From: Isochrysis galbana
Lineage: Eukaryota > Haptophyta > Isochrysidales > Isochrysidaceae
DNA length: 64,000 nt
Direction of reading: 5' to 3'
NCBI GenBank assembly: GCA_018136815.1
Contig: CM030943.1
Coordinates: 2,263,370-2,327,369 of the forward strand
In this document: positions 9,617-20,009 of the stretch, one piece after another
Numbering within the stretch: position 1 is the first letter of the stretch
Layout of the letters: every line of letters starts with the position of its first letter
The notes under the pieces: model-generated
Told to the model about the DNA's origin: nothing
What the model saw: the letters and a program-made list of their open reading frames with translations, nothing else
Database searches by the model: none
Position numbers and translations under genes: made by a program

Positions 9617-11379
9617 TCATTGGGGTCCCGGGGCAGGCGACGCGACATCGTCAGCGGGCGGCAAAGGCGGCGGTTGGGGCGGTGGCGGTGACTGCGCATT
9701 TTCGCGCTCTAGCCAAATGTTAAGTGTTGTGCCAGACTGGTAAATGTCGGTGAGCTTGTCAGCGACCACCTGTGACCGGGCGTGCGAGTCAGCCGTGGGG
9801 CTCGTCTGGCGGTGTGGAGCAACCGGAGGGCCAGGTTACAAAGGCGGGGCGCACCTCGAGCTGCTTTTGCAGCTCGTAAGGGGTAGGGCGCTCCCACAGC
9901 TTGACTGTCTTTACAAGTGCATGAGCAAAGGAGCGGCCGAGGAGGTGGACCTGCACGGGCAGATCGGCGAGCGCCCCGACGTTGGACGGGTGGCTAGTGG
10001 AGAGGGCCAGGCGCGCGCGCAACTGCGTGGACGGCGGTGGGCAACTCACTGCATCCATCTCGATGTGCGAATCACCAACGGAGAGGAGGTTGGTCACCGC
10101 CTCAACGTGAAGCGTATTTTGCACCTGCACTTGCGCGCAGTTGGCGTGGTCGGCAGCCGTGCGGGCTGGGAGTGTGCGCAGGAGAAGTGGCGGCGAGTAC
10201 CGGCGAGAAGCGGCACGCGCCTGCAGAAAAGCGTGCATCTTCCACGCATGCGAGTCTCCCGGGAACATGTCCTCGAAGCCCGCCCGGGCTGAGATGATGA
10301 CCACCTGTGGCCGGGCGGCGGCGCGAGCGGCGGTCAGCCGGGTGTGCGGGCGGGTGCGAGCGGCGGCGGGCCGGGGTGTGCACCTGCGCGAGCTGCGCCT
10401 GCAAGTTGGGGTAGCACATCGCTGACGAGTGCTGGACCCAGCCCTCTGACGCGTTGGTGATGATGAAGACCTTGCCCACCTCGGCTGCCTGCATCGCCGG
10501 GCGGCGAGTGGCAGGGTGAGCAGCAGCCCTATGGCTTGTCGTCGCGCTTGTCGCGCATCGTACGAACCTGCTGAAGCAGATTCAATACGACGGACTCGAG
10601 CGCGACGAGCTGCTCGCGCACGGCGGCGGGGAGAGCTCCGTGCTGCCGCTGGAGCGTCTCGAGATGCGTCGTGCAGAGCAGTGTGTCGTCCCAGTCGAAG
10701 ATGGTGACCTGCGAGCCGAGGCGAGAGGGCGTCACGGGCGGGCGCGAGTGGATGTTCGCGACAGGTGCGGTGGGCGCACCGTCTGCGCCGTCTTGGGCCG
10801 CGAGAGCTGGGGGATGAAGGCTCTCGAGTGCTCGAGCTTCTTGATGTAGCCGAGCCGGATGTCGGAGGAGGAGCGAGCGGTCGTGCGCTGCTTGACGACC
10901 ACGACATCGTCTGCTGCGGGCGGCACGGGCTCGCGCCCAAGGTGTTCCGACTCATCGGCCAACCCCTCACTTAGGCGTTCGAGCTCGCTCGGCTTCTCCC
11001 TCACGCTCTCACTCTCGTCTCTCTCCAACTCCCTCTGCCTCCCCTTCTCTCTCCCCCCCTCCCTCTCCTCCCTCCCCTCTGCCACCCCGACCTTCTGAAG
11101 GAACTTGACACGCCAGTTGCCCGTGGGAGGCGGCTGCGCGCTTTGCACCGGCGGCGAGCGCGCGGCCGCCGCCGCGAGAGCCGCAGCAACAGCCTGCGAG
11201 TCTGCGGCCGGCGGCGGAGAAGTTTTCCTCGCGAGGCCATCAGGAGTCAGAGGCGGGTTTTTGAAGGAGGAAGCCCAAGCGGCGGAGGCGGCGGTGGGTG
11301 GGGAAGTGCTTGTGAGGCCCCACGCGGCGGAGAGGGCCGCGGCAGCGTCGCCGTTGGACGAGGAGGGAGGGGAGGACAT
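9617..11379 (-). CDS. HAD-superfamily-like protein (DWDDTLL ... GDS type)
   Basis: Seven exons join in frame: 11379-10780, 10708-10568, 10488-10384, 10304-10221, 10124-10050, 9950-9855 and 9769-9617. They give 417 residues. All introns are 71-99 nt; the fourth (10220-10125) uses GC-AG. The first 200 residues are low-complexity Ser/Pro/Ala with a Glu/Arg-rich segment. From about residue 200 come FDWDDTLL (HAD motif I Asp pair), then VFIITNASEGWV (motif II region), VVIISARAGFED and SVGDSHIEMDA (motif IV-like), and near the C-terminus DKLTDIYQSG. This order matches an uncharacterised protist and algal HAD-like family. Whether it is a phosphatase is not known; the second Asp of DxD is present. 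It diverges from the RRM gene at 12083, with about 700 bases between the two starts. Confidence 0.8.
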
Positions 11380-12082
11380 GGAGAGCGTGGGGGGCGGTAG
11401 GCGGAGGAGAGAGGTGGGGGTTGGAGGTAGGCTAAGGGGAAAGGATGGGGTCGTGGTAGTAGAAGATATGGGAGAGGAGAGGCGAGATATAGGCGGGGGC
11501 CATAGGGGAGATGTACGGAGTCCGAGGAGCCCAGAGATCCCGTCAGGTATAAAGAAAGAGAGATCGTTTATTGTAGAAGCGCAAGGTGAAGCCGCAGGGG
11601 ATCGCGGGCGGTCCAGCGGCTTGGGGGAAGAGAGAGTAGCGTCGAGGGCGGGGGGCGGGGCGGGGCGGGGGGGCAGCGCGATTTCTTTTGTAATAGCGGA
11701 AAGAATTACTGGGAGAAGTACAGTACGAGTACTCTACTCTGTGCGGGGAGAGCAGAGTAGAAAGTAAAGTACTGTCTCTGGCGAGTGAGGAGAGAAGAAG
11801 AGAGTTGGGGGGACACGGCGAGGAAGGCAGGTGGAATTACTATGCAAAGAGGCCCGTAACAGGCAGAACTGAGCCCCGTCTCGGGTCTTCTTGTGGGGTC
11901 CGTCGGAGTGTGGGCGCATTCAAGGAGATCGCTTTCTACAAAAAAACGTGGTACCTTCCAGGGATTCGTGGGGGTGGTCCCCCTCTCTTTCCCTCTCTCT
12001 CCCTCTCTCTCCCTCTCTCCCCCCTTCCCTCTCCCCTCCCTCCCTCCCTCCCTCCCTGCTTCCCTCCTCTCCTCTGCAGGGC
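11380..12082. promoter_or_regulatory. Divergent intergenic region with CTACTCTG palindrome and CT tract
   Basis: This region separates the starts of the HAD-like (-) and RRM-like (+) genes. At about 11720-11772 an inverted repeat has arms CTACTCTG and CAGAGTAG inside outer arms AGTACT and AGTACT. Similar CTACTCT/AGAGTAG clusters lie near 38.97-39.06 kb and 48.49-48.53 kb, also upstream of genes. A pyrimidine tract (11985-12075) ends in TCTGCAG four bases before the RRM gene's ATG and could be a 5'-UTR intron acceptor. Confidence 0.4.
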
Positions 12083-12990
12083 ATGTTCTCTGCACGGAAG
12101 CGCAAGGTGGCCGAGCGCGAGGTGCCTGCCTGGCGGCGCGCGCTCGGCGAGGCGGCTGAGCCCAGCGAGCCGAGACGAGGATTCGCGAGAGGAGAGGGCA
12201 GTGAGACGGGAGAGGGACAGGGAGAGAGCCGTGGGGCGGCAGAGGAGCGCGGCGCTCGGGAAGCGTGCGGCGCGACGAGCGAGCCAAGCCCCCGGCGCCG
12301 CGAGGCTCCCGCGCTGCTAGAGAATGACGACGACGATGATGACGTTGACTTGAGCGTCTACCAGCTGGAGGAGGAAGAGGAAGGCGAGGCGGACGCACAG
12401 GCCGAGCCGCAGGCCGCTGTCTCATCTTGCCGTGTGGTGGTCTCCAATCTGGCGCACGACACCTCCTCCCACACGTTGAACGACTTTTTCGCCGAGTGCG
12501 GTCCGATCCTTGCGGTTGAGGCAAGCGACGAGAGGGTGGCGACGCTAACCTTTGGATCGAGGCAGGCGGCGCTGCTCGCAGTGGGCAAAACAGGCGGTAT
12601 GTGCGACGGGCGCAGGTGCGCGCATGCGGCCCACTGCCCGATTATGAGCTAGCTCCATGCTCACAGCACGGCGACACATGTTTTCGCAGGCTGGTCGTCT
12701 TGCTCGAGACGCCGGCCACCAGTGGTGTTGGTGCCACCTCATCCGGCGGTGTGCAGACGGTGCTAGCGCCGCCGCAGATGCTCCCGCCGCGCGCGGCAAG
12801 CGCGCAGGAGCAACTCGCTACCTACGGCTACAAACTGGGCGGGCGCGGTTCGCGCACTGTCTTTGTGGACGATGACAAGCGCTCGCGTGAGAAGCTGCAG
12901 CGGCGCGAGGAGAGGCGTGCTGAAGCGCGCAGTCAATACGGCGGCAGGCCGGCGTTTGGGCAGGCGGGCGCCAACATTGGGCCAATCTAG
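12083..12990 (+). CDS. RRM-like RNA-binding protein
   Basis: Two exons, 12083-12615 and 12690-12990, flank a 74-nt GT-AG intron and give 277 residues. The N-terminal third is charged, with an acidic run ENDDDDDDVD near residue 80. An RRM-like fold follows at about 115-190. RNP2 is VVVSNL, then DTSSHTLNDFFAECGPI for helix 1 and strand 2, RVATLTF for RNP1 (atypical, lacking the usual aromatics), and after the splice DGRRLVVLLE for the last strand. The splice restores the fold exactly, which supports this intron over the alternative GTATGT donor a few bases upstream. The tail is Arg/Glu-rich and ends QAGANIGPI. The role is probably in RNA processing or translation; the exact family is not identified. 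Confidence 0.7.
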
Positions 12991-14163
12991 CTGCCGTTTC
13001 GGAGGGACACACGCCAGCCATGCGGAGTCAACGAGCGTGACCTCCTGCGCACCCCCACCCCTTGAAGCACTTATTGCCGCCCACCAGATCGGTGTTGAGG
13101 GCATGCTCCAATGAAACTCTCCGTCTTGGACTCTCCATAACCTCTCCTGTCTGATCCTATCTGAAGATTCTCCTTTGCTAGCCACGTGTGGCAGGCATCA
13201 AACAGCAACGACGACGACGACGACTTCTTGATAATCTACGGCCGCATCAAAGGGTGGTGTTGGTGGAGCGATGTCAGTGCCAGAATAGGATCAGAGAAAA
13301 CCTCGTATTATTCTTGTTGCGGGCGGGGGTGGTTGACAATCCATGTTAGTTTCACAAGGGGCTCTCTTCCCCTGGCAAGCCCCTGCTCCTTCCCCACCCG
13401 CGTTAGGTTTGCCAAAGCCCCTGCTTTTCTCTCTCCCCGCGGGAACTCCTTCTCCCTCCCTGTCGATATTTCCTCGCCGGAAGACCCCCCCCCCCCCAAA
13501 GCCAAACAAAAAGGAACGAGGGGGGGGCGAAAAGGGGAGTGAGGGTGAGGGTGGGGCAAGGGCGATGTCAGGTGTGAACCCAGCGGAAGGGAAAACGGTT
13601 TGCAGCGTAGTAGTCATCTTCAAGAATATTTTTTCCCTTTCCTACTGGCGCAATGGCGCGCCACGCGGCAGTTTAACATTGCGAGTGCTGTTGCGTAGTA
13701 GAACAAATATTGTTTGAGATGGAAACGCATCCATTACAGAAAAAGCAAACATGGACATTTATGTTGGCTTAATCGAGCCCGTCCCACGTTCGACAGAATG
13801 TGACCTTGTGATGGCTCCTTTATGGCTTCTGTGACGGATCTGAGGTTACCACTACCTCAGATGGAACGGAGGGGACGGAAGGGAAGCGGCGAGAGGCGCG
13901 GCTGGAGTTGGGGACAGGCCAATGACGGGCTCACCCGCCTGGCGAGAGCGTTGTACAATTGTCGCCATCGCACCCAGGCAGTCCTTCTCGGCTCAAATCA
14001 ACACCAATACTCAATACTCATGAGCCAGTGTAGAGCTGGCGACGTGACTGACCAATTTGGCGGGCAATCCTATTGCGGCTGTGCTATTGGCTCCATGGAG
14101 GCTTTTGTTGCTTGCTGCTGCTGGCACGGTGCGTGTGCATAAAGCGAGGGGATCGGGCTGCGA
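12991..14163. other. Intergenic; contains reversed X fragment
   Basis: A (ACG)n trinucleotide run lies near 13207-13222 and a C-run near 13486-13498. Bases 13830-13930 are a reversed fragment of element X: on the minus strand they read the SAAPLAASLPS...PSEVVVTSDPS segment with one base missing. Nothing else coding was recognised. Confidence 0.6.
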
Positions 14164-16318
14164 CTACATTGGTGGCGCAGGCATCACGTATGGAGCGGGG
14201 GGTATAGCACTGATGCACGGCTTGCCACCATCGTTGCACAGCACTGCATGTGCAGATGGGTAGGATAGCAGCTGGCGGTATACCTCAAGCGAGGCCCACG
14301 CGTCCAATGCCGCATATTCGAGCTGCAACACGAACACACAAGAGGGGCGGGGAGGCGCTATAAGTGAGTCAACTTGCTGCGAGCTCTTGGGTGGAGGGAG
14401 GCCATGGCCGAGCAAGGGGTGCAGCATGGAGCGTTTTCGTGCTCTTGCCTGTTCGGGGGAGAGTAGTGCGGCTTCCCAATTGGAACATCGGATCGCACGT
14501 TGTTTTTGCAATTGCTTGCCAAGCACTCGCTCGCACAACTCCGCTAGGCTCCAAGGGCGATGTCCGTGGGGGAGCACGAGCACGGCAAGTCGAGAGAGAT
14601 CTAGTAGGCCGGCACATTGCACTCCAAAATCCGCTCGCAGCTTGAGGCCGTCGGAGCTGATACCCACTCCAACCTGCATGTGGATGCCGTCACGTGTGAG
14701 TAGGCCCATCTGATGAGTCTTAGAGAGCGAATCCTCCAAGGCCCTCCCGCGAGCGCTCGGCAAGGCTCTCACCACCTTGAGGATCTCCGGGTCCTCAAGT
14801 AGATGTCGTAGCGATGGAGGAAGGCGCGCCCGCCGCGCAGCAGAAGCTCCGCTCTTGCCCAAGGGAATTTGGTGTGCAGCGCCACCACGCTGCGTCTCGG
14901 CCGCATTGCCTGGCATGGCGCTGGGACGACCGCTGCCGTCGTCGTTAGTGCAGATGACCGAATTGCGGGGCAACTGCGAACCAAAGTGAGCAATGTGGAA
15001 TACATACGCCCCAACTGAAGTGGCTAGTTGGATTGTGGCTGTCGGCCGGGGCGCGGCGTTCTGCACGTATTCAACCTAGTAGGTGTAAGGGAGGGGAAGG
15101 GGGGAGGGCGGACAGCTCGAGCCGGCCTATACAGAAGCAAGGGCACAACGCTTAGATATGGTGCCCACACCATTCACTGCAGTGTGAGCCCTACCTTCCC
15201 CCACTGCCCCCAAATCGACGGCAACACAAGTCCAAACGCATCCATCCGCACCGAAAGCAAGCCTACGGCCAACGCACCTTCCACTCGATATCAAGGCCAA
15301 AGAGGCGTGGACCACCGCTCGCAATTAGTTCTGCGCTGACCGCCTCCGCCTCCATCACGTGCCGCACGTATGTCACGCAGATGGGCATTGCGAGCGCGGC
15401 GACGGGCGATGAGCGGTTAGAGAGCGAGAGGCTGGTACCTAGGCGCGGCAGCTTGCGCTTCGGCCGTGTACCTTTCATTGCAGCGGGCTTATCCCCCGCT
15501 CCAATCAAAGCAACGGCTCGTTCGCTGTGAGCGCTGAGCTCTGCCTTGTTGCTCACGTCGGGAGCTCTTAGCCCCTTTCCCGTGATACAAATTTCGAATG
15601 GCCGGTTGCTCTTGTGTGACCCAGCCCCAGCTGGCATTGCCTTCTCGTCGAATCGTTGCTCGTCTATTGCGCCTAACGCCACCTTGGTCGCTACATCTTC
15701 CATGACAACTCTTGCCTCTTCCTCGACGTCAAGCTCGACCTCGGCCATTCCATCTCGACGCACGAAGCCAGCTGGGTCTGTTTCTATCCTCTTGCTTGGC
15801 CCAGCCTGAGCCGTCCGCTCCTTGTCGCCCAGCGCTGCCGGTAGCTCACTCGCTTCGAACCTAGCTGCACACGAACTGTCCCTTCCTCCGCCCCCCGACC
15901 TCTCACCTGACGGAGCTGCTGGCGGCGCTCCTCTCTCCCGGACTGTGACCGTCTCTCCATTGCAGCCCTCGGCGATGAGCTCCGAAACATGAGGCGCGTA
16001 ATCTACAACGGCGCCCTTCTCTTCTCCCTGTCCCCCCTCAACAGGCGTAGAGGCTGACGGTGCTCCTCTCTCCCCAACGGCGCTCCTTCCACCCCCCCTC
16101 CCTCCCCCGTCGATCGCGGCGACCAGTGACCACTCTCTATCTCCAATGGCGGCCCTCTCTCCATCCCAGCGCCCGCTTCTGAGCGCATCTATCTGCGGTT
16201 CCACTCTCTCTTCGCTCGGCGGCCGCTGAGGCTCTCTCTCGCGTGGCAGGTCTCGTGCGTCTGCATGCTCCGCGAGGCAGGCAAGCAGCGCGTCGATTCC
16301 CGCCCAGCTCACAGACAT
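14164..16318 (-). CDS. DEDDy 3'-5' exonuclease, WRN/RNase D type
   Basis: Four exons (16318-15278, 15060-14776, 14673-14449, 14322-14164) give 569 residues. Intron 3 is GC-AG with a perfect AG|GCAAG donor. The first 330 residues are low-complexity and charged. The exonuclease domain starts at about residue 340: LFGLDIEW supplies the Asp/Glu of Exo I; LPPSLRHLLEDPEILK joins VGVGISSDGLKL after splicing, as in WRN; LLDLSRLAV is Exo II; WSLAELCERVLGKQL and CSNWEAALLSPEQ follow; LEYAALDAWASLEVY is Exo III with the Tyr-x3-Asp signature. All catalytic residues are present. No helicase or HRDC domain follows, so it resembles the stand-alone WRN-exonuclease proteins of plants and protists, with a likely role in DNA repair or RNA processing. 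The first ATG after the upstream in-frame TTG was taken as start. Confidence 0.85.
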
Positions 16319-16732
16319 GAGCCGAGGAGGGAGGATGAGCACGGGAATCGCGTGGAAGGGAACACGGCGAGATTTGGAGCAGCGGGACAGAGTTGGAGCA
16401 GAGGGACCAAGTGGGTGTGCCAAAGGGCGGGAAACCCGCGTGGGAGTGGGTGGGGGCCACCAGCGCGGCTACTCTCTTTAACTCCTACCTTATGGGCCGT
16501 TTCCGTTTCTACGACGATCGTGCCGAGGGAGCGAGCGAGCTCACGGTGCTCTGAGGTACTTTACACGAGCCGAGATTTTTTGTATTTTTGAGAGGACTCT
16601 TTTGCGTGACAGGATGTTTAGTTTGAGCGCTTTCCGAATATTAGAGGGTATAGGGTAGTACGTAGTACAATAGCGGCGATAGCCGACCTTTTCAAGAATA
16701 GGAATAGGGCGCGCTCAAACAGGGCCTTTTTA
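16319..16732. other. Intergenic, no gene seen
   Basis: This is the upstream region of the exonuclease gene. It is A/T-richer towards the right (16560-16740) and runs into the 3' end of a reversed LINE copy. No clear promoter element was identified. Confidence 0.4.
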
Positions 16733-17655
16733 TAAAAAAAATCTTCTTAAAAATTCCCGCTACATGTGCGGCGTGAGGCAGCTTGCTGGTGTACCTCCCT
16801 ACTACCCAACCTTAACCCTTAACAACCCCCTTCCCCTTCCCCAGTTCCCTCTTTGGCGGAGAAGCTGGTTCCGGGGAGGCCGCGCGCGCTGCTTCGGCCG
16901 GGAGTTGGAGAGAAGGGGGCGGGAGACTGTGGCTTTTCCGTTGCTCTTGCACGGCTTGTACCTTGTATCACCTTCTTTTATAGTTCCCAGGGTCTCTCTT
17001 GTTGTCTTTTGGGGCTTCCATCACCACGGGTTAGTTACCTACCTTGGGTGATGTTTCGTATGTCCAGACCTCCCCCCGCCTGCAGGAGGTCCTCCGATAT
17101 TTCTAAGTTGAAGTCTTTGTCCACCGCGTATAGAGGGCTTATCATCTTCTTGATGTGTTTGTTGCTCGGGGCGTGTAGCCCTATATTCTCTCGTTGTTTT
17201 TTTAGCCTCTGAAAGAAACCGACTTTCGCCGTTACTAATAGGTGGTATCTCGCGAGGATCGCTCTTAAGATTGACCTAACGGACCTACCTTCCGCGTTGC
17301 CATACTGGATATTGTAAAAGTCCGTTAGTATATACCTCCAAGCCAAGATACCCAGGTATCCCGAGGAGGGATGTGGTCTGTCTATCTGATAGCAGAAAAG
17401 ACGTTGGGCTATTTCAGATCCCGGCCTAAGGTGAATCCCCAGAAGTCCTTATATGAATTCGAAGACGGGCTCAGTCGCAATGCACGTGGCTATGTGAGTC
17501 GAGCTCTCGGGGGCTATGCCGCAAAAGCGGCACGTCGGGTCATCGGCGAAACGGTTCGCCGTAGCTATCCTCCTATGTATGTAGGACATGTTTGAAGTGC
17601 AAATTAGAGTCTCTGGGTTCATCCCGAGGGTACCACTCGGCGGAGAGGGCTGCAC
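16733..17655 (-). mobile_element. LINE family L, 5'-truncated copy with ORF2 remnant
   Basis: Read on the minus strand this is the 3' end of the L LINE. It holds a zinc-knuckle region CRFCGIAPESSTHIATCIA, then a stop codon (TAA in place of GAA two residues after FEF), the conserved tail YILTDFYNIQYGN...APSNKHIKKMISPLY, then a 3' UTR with CGCCGCACATGTAGC and TTTTTAAGAAGATTTTTTTT at the end. The 5' break lies at about 17650. The nonsense codon makes it dead. No target duplication is evident. Confidence 0.85.
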
Positions 17656-17741
17656 GAGCGATCCGACTCCGCCAGAAAGTTGTTTGGTTCCCCCCCTACT
17701 CCCTCACGCGGAAATCAACCCCTTGTACGACAATTGCGTTT

Positions 17742-17772
17742 ATAAAATATAATCGTTGCTACTAATTCAAAC
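17742..17772 (+). promoter_or_regulatory. TATA-like box before ORF 17773
   Basis: The sequence TTTATAAAATATAAT ends about 18 bases before the ATG at 17773, within an AT-rich leader. Such a box is rare in this GC-rich window. Its nearness to the ATG would suit a very short leader, as in many viral and some protist genes. Confidence 0.4.
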
Positions 17773-18231
17773 ATGGGTAGCCTCTCTACCCTCGCACTCA
17801 CTCATATTCCCGACACTACAGGCCCAGTGACTAGGTCAGTACATGGCTTGGTAACAAAACTTCTGAATAATCCTCTTCATCACCTCCCCGGGCGACCACC
17901 TTCTTCTCCTCCCCCCGGGCAACCTCCTCCTCCGTCCCCCTCCCCCTCCTCGCCCTCGCCGCCGCCGCCCTCGCCTATAAAGGATGCATTAGCAAGATTC
18001 AAGGGAACCCAAGAACAGTTGGGCCGATTGCAAAAAGAATCGAAAGCTCACAAAGGGAACCCCAAACCGGGCGAAACAGCTCAGTGGCTGTCGTACTACA
18101 GCATTTACCTCGGGATTTTAATCACCGTCTTGAAATACCTGCAGGAACTTGCCGAAGTGAGATCGAAAGAGCTAAAACGTGAGTTACACCTGACTAAACT
18201 AACGCAAGAGTACCACAAACCCATGGGTTAG
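17773..18231 (+). CDS. Unknown protein with Pro-rich linker; first of two adjacent ORFs
   Basis: A 152-residue ORF begins at a true ATG. Its first 50 residues (MGSLSTLALTHIPDTTG...) are soluble-like, then comes a Pro/Ser-rich linker (about 45-75), then a mainly helical part with DALARFKGTQEQLGRLQKES, a short hydrophobic patch YYSIYLGILITVLKYL and a charged end. Apart from the linker, base composition is near half GC, with many AAA, GAA and AAT codons, unlike the neighbouring GC-rich host genes. It stops only 26 bases before the next ORF. I recognise no family. It lies directly next to a dead LINE copy and could be the gag-like gene of a different transposon or part of a viral insertion. Confidence 0.6.
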   Translation: MGSLSTLALTHIPDTTGPVTRSVHGLVTKLLNNPLHHLPGRPPSSPPPGQPPPPSPSPSSPSPPPPSPIKDALARFKGTQEQLGRLQKESKAHKGNPKPGETAQWLSYYSIYLGILITVLKYLQELAEVRSKELKRELHLTKLTQEYHKPMG

Positions 18232-18257
18232 CCCGACAGACTAGATCTTATGCGAAA

Positions 18258-18776
18258 ATGGCGGCTGAGTTCAAAAAACGAGTGGATTCTTACACAACTA
18301 TGGTAAGTACCCTTGAGGAATTGGCCAAGAAAACACCCGAACCAATTTCGTTTAGGGACGCTGTCTCAAGCATTCTCGATGAGGAATGGACAGCTTTGTC
18401 TACAGCTCTGGAAGAGATTGACACATTGGACTTGGCGCTGATGAGGGGTCCCGTAACCCATATCGAGAACTACGTACTTACCAAACCTGAAGTTAGCAAT
18501 CACTTAAAAAAACATCTGCGAGAATTCAAGGAAAGATACGACAAAGTCTTAGAAGCCTACTGCCCGGTATTCAATAAAAAGAAGCTGCTATCACTACGTA
18601 GCAATAACACCGAACTGCAACGGAAGCTAGAATTGTTCATTGAGATCGCCAGTGAGTACTCTCAAGAATATGCCGGCAAATTTATTCGTGACATTAATAA
18701 GCTAAACGAAGAATATCATGTCGTAGTCGAGGAAGCTTACAAGGTAATAATGAGTAAACAGGGAAACACCTCTTGA
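18258..18776 (+). CDS. Unknown helical protein; second of two adjacent ORFs
   Basis: A 172-residue ORF from ATG to TGA lies in a different frame from its upstream neighbour. It is almost wholly helical, with heptad-like stretches such as EFKKRVDSYTTMVSTLEELA, HLKKHLREFKERYDKVLEAY and RKLELFIEIASEYSQEYAG, ending EEAYKVIMSKQGNTS. It has no membrane segment, zinc site or catalytic motif. Its codon use is AT-rich like the ORF before it, so the two probably arrived together. An intact reading frame amid decayed repeats implies recent arrival or selection. Function unknown; a structural or coiled-coil scaffold role is only a guess. Confidence 0.6.
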   Translation: MAAEFKKRVDSYTTMVSTLEELAKKTPEPISFRDAVSSILDEEWTALSTALEEIDTLDLALMRGPVTHIENYVLTKPEVSNHLKKHLREFKERYDKVLEAYCPVFNKKKLLSLRSNNTELQRKLELFIEIASEYSQEYAGKFIRDINKLNEEYHVVVEEAYKVIMSKQGNTS

Positions 18777-19242
18777 AGGGCGTGTCTCCGCGAAAGAGCG
18801 GACGAGACGCCCCCGCCGGAGAGCAACCTTGCTCGTCAGATATTTTTGGGGGCGGGCGCGCGGAGAGAGAGAGGCACCCCCCCCCCCCTTCCCATCCACA
18901 GCCCCTCTACCCCATCCCCCGGCGAGTAGGCTCCCCAGGCGTTGTGGATGGCACAGGCGTTGTCGAAGGAGACCCTCTCGGGGCGCGCCCTCATGCCGAG
19001 CCAAGGCGATGCTGTTCTCGTCGCGTACGGGGTGCTCCTGGGCCTCTCCTTCGGGGTGCTCGCGGGGGGGGGCTCATGGTAGGGTGAGAGTGAGGGAAAG
19101 GAGACCAAATGAAGGCAAGCCGCCTCTCATCGAAGGCCCGCCGATCGCCAGCACCGACGACGTGCGCTTTGGAGAAGACGTCGATCTGCAGACCATCGGG
19201 TGGGCTCACACCCCTCGCGGAAAGTGTGATCTGAAAGCGAGC

Positions 19243-19316
19243 GGTTCCTCCGGTATATCCTCTCCGCTCCCCTCCGGTATATCTCCTCCGCTCCCCTCCG
19301 GTATAGCTCCTCTGTT
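19243..19316 (+). repeat. 24-26 bp tandem repeat (CTCCGGTATATCTCCTCCGC)
   Basis: Three units of about 25 bp share CTCCGGTATA and CCTCCGCTCC. On the minus strand they would read as a repeated YRRGAEEI peptide, but that frame has no recognisable start or flanking domain. Confidence 0.75.
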
Positions 19317-19339
19317 ATCTCATCAGCCACCTCTGCCCA

Positions 19340-19693
19340 TTGACTGTATTGTCAGGAGGGTACGACAGAGTGAACAAGCTCAATGAAGCAGGGAACTCTT
19401 TGCTCTTCTACATCGGCGACCTCAAATACGTCTTCGTGGGCATCGAAGTGTTCGAATTTGAGGCCGTCGACGAGATCGTCGCATTCGTATCGCCTGTAGG
19501 AGCGAACGACTTTCCGTATCCCTACGCCATTGATAAGACCGGTAGGCATTACCTCATGCTCAAAAAGAAACAGGGGTACATTGACCCGTACCACAGCCTT
19601 TACGACATCGAAAAGAAGTTCAAGCTGACACACGAGGAGTGCGGTATACATACAATGCACTCATTGAAGACGATCCTTTCAAGACAAGTGTGA
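19340..19693 (+). CDS. Foreign-looking ORF fragment, unknown
   Basis: A 117-codon frame opens without an ATG (first codon TTG) and has its first Met only at codon 72. It is therefore a 5'-truncated gene or an internal exon. The sequence looks real: NSLLFYIGDLKYVFVGIEVF, then ANDFPYPYAIDKTGRHYLML and GYIDPYHSLYDIEKKFKLT, with strong beta pattern and no low complexity. Codon use is less GC-rich than in host genes. The NDFPYPYAID-type segment reminds me of small proteins of large DNA viruses of algae, but this is from memory and weak. It lies 560 bases after the two-ORF cassette. Confidence 0.5.
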   Translation: MTVLSGGYDRVNKLNEAGNSLLFYIGDLKYVFVGIEVFEFEAVDEIVAFVSPVGANDFPYPYAIDKTGRHYLMLKKKQGYIDPYHSLYDIEKKFKLTHEECGIHTMHSLKTILSRQV

Positions 19694-19862
19694 GGAGAGG
19701 TCCTGCATGCGGCTGCGCGGCGGCAGGGCGCAGGGGCAGGAGGGGTACCTGTGACGCGGCCGAGACTGGGGCACGGGAAGCGATGCGTGTGGCTCGTGAG
19801 CTAGGGATGCGGCGACTGTGGTTGTGGACGTTGCTCGAGTCGGGGCCCGTCTCGTTGTATGA

Positions 19863-19998
19863 TCGCGTGGGACGACACGCAATATACACAGGCTCACGCT
19901 GATGCCGGATGTGATTGTCGAAGGCTTCTTGAGGGAGGTGGTGAACGCATTCCCCAATCTCAAGTTCCTCAAGCTTGAGTTGGGTGCCTTTGCTTAGA
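19863..19998 (+). pseudogene. LRR-like scrap
   Basis: A short frame that starts after a stop at 19860 and ends at the TAG near 19996. It reads MPDVIVEGFLREVVNAFPNL followed by KFLKLELGAFA, the cadence of one leucine-rich repeat. It is too short to be a gene on its own and may be an exon or remnant. Confidence 0.3.
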
Positions 19999-20009
19999 TA
20001 CTAGACATT

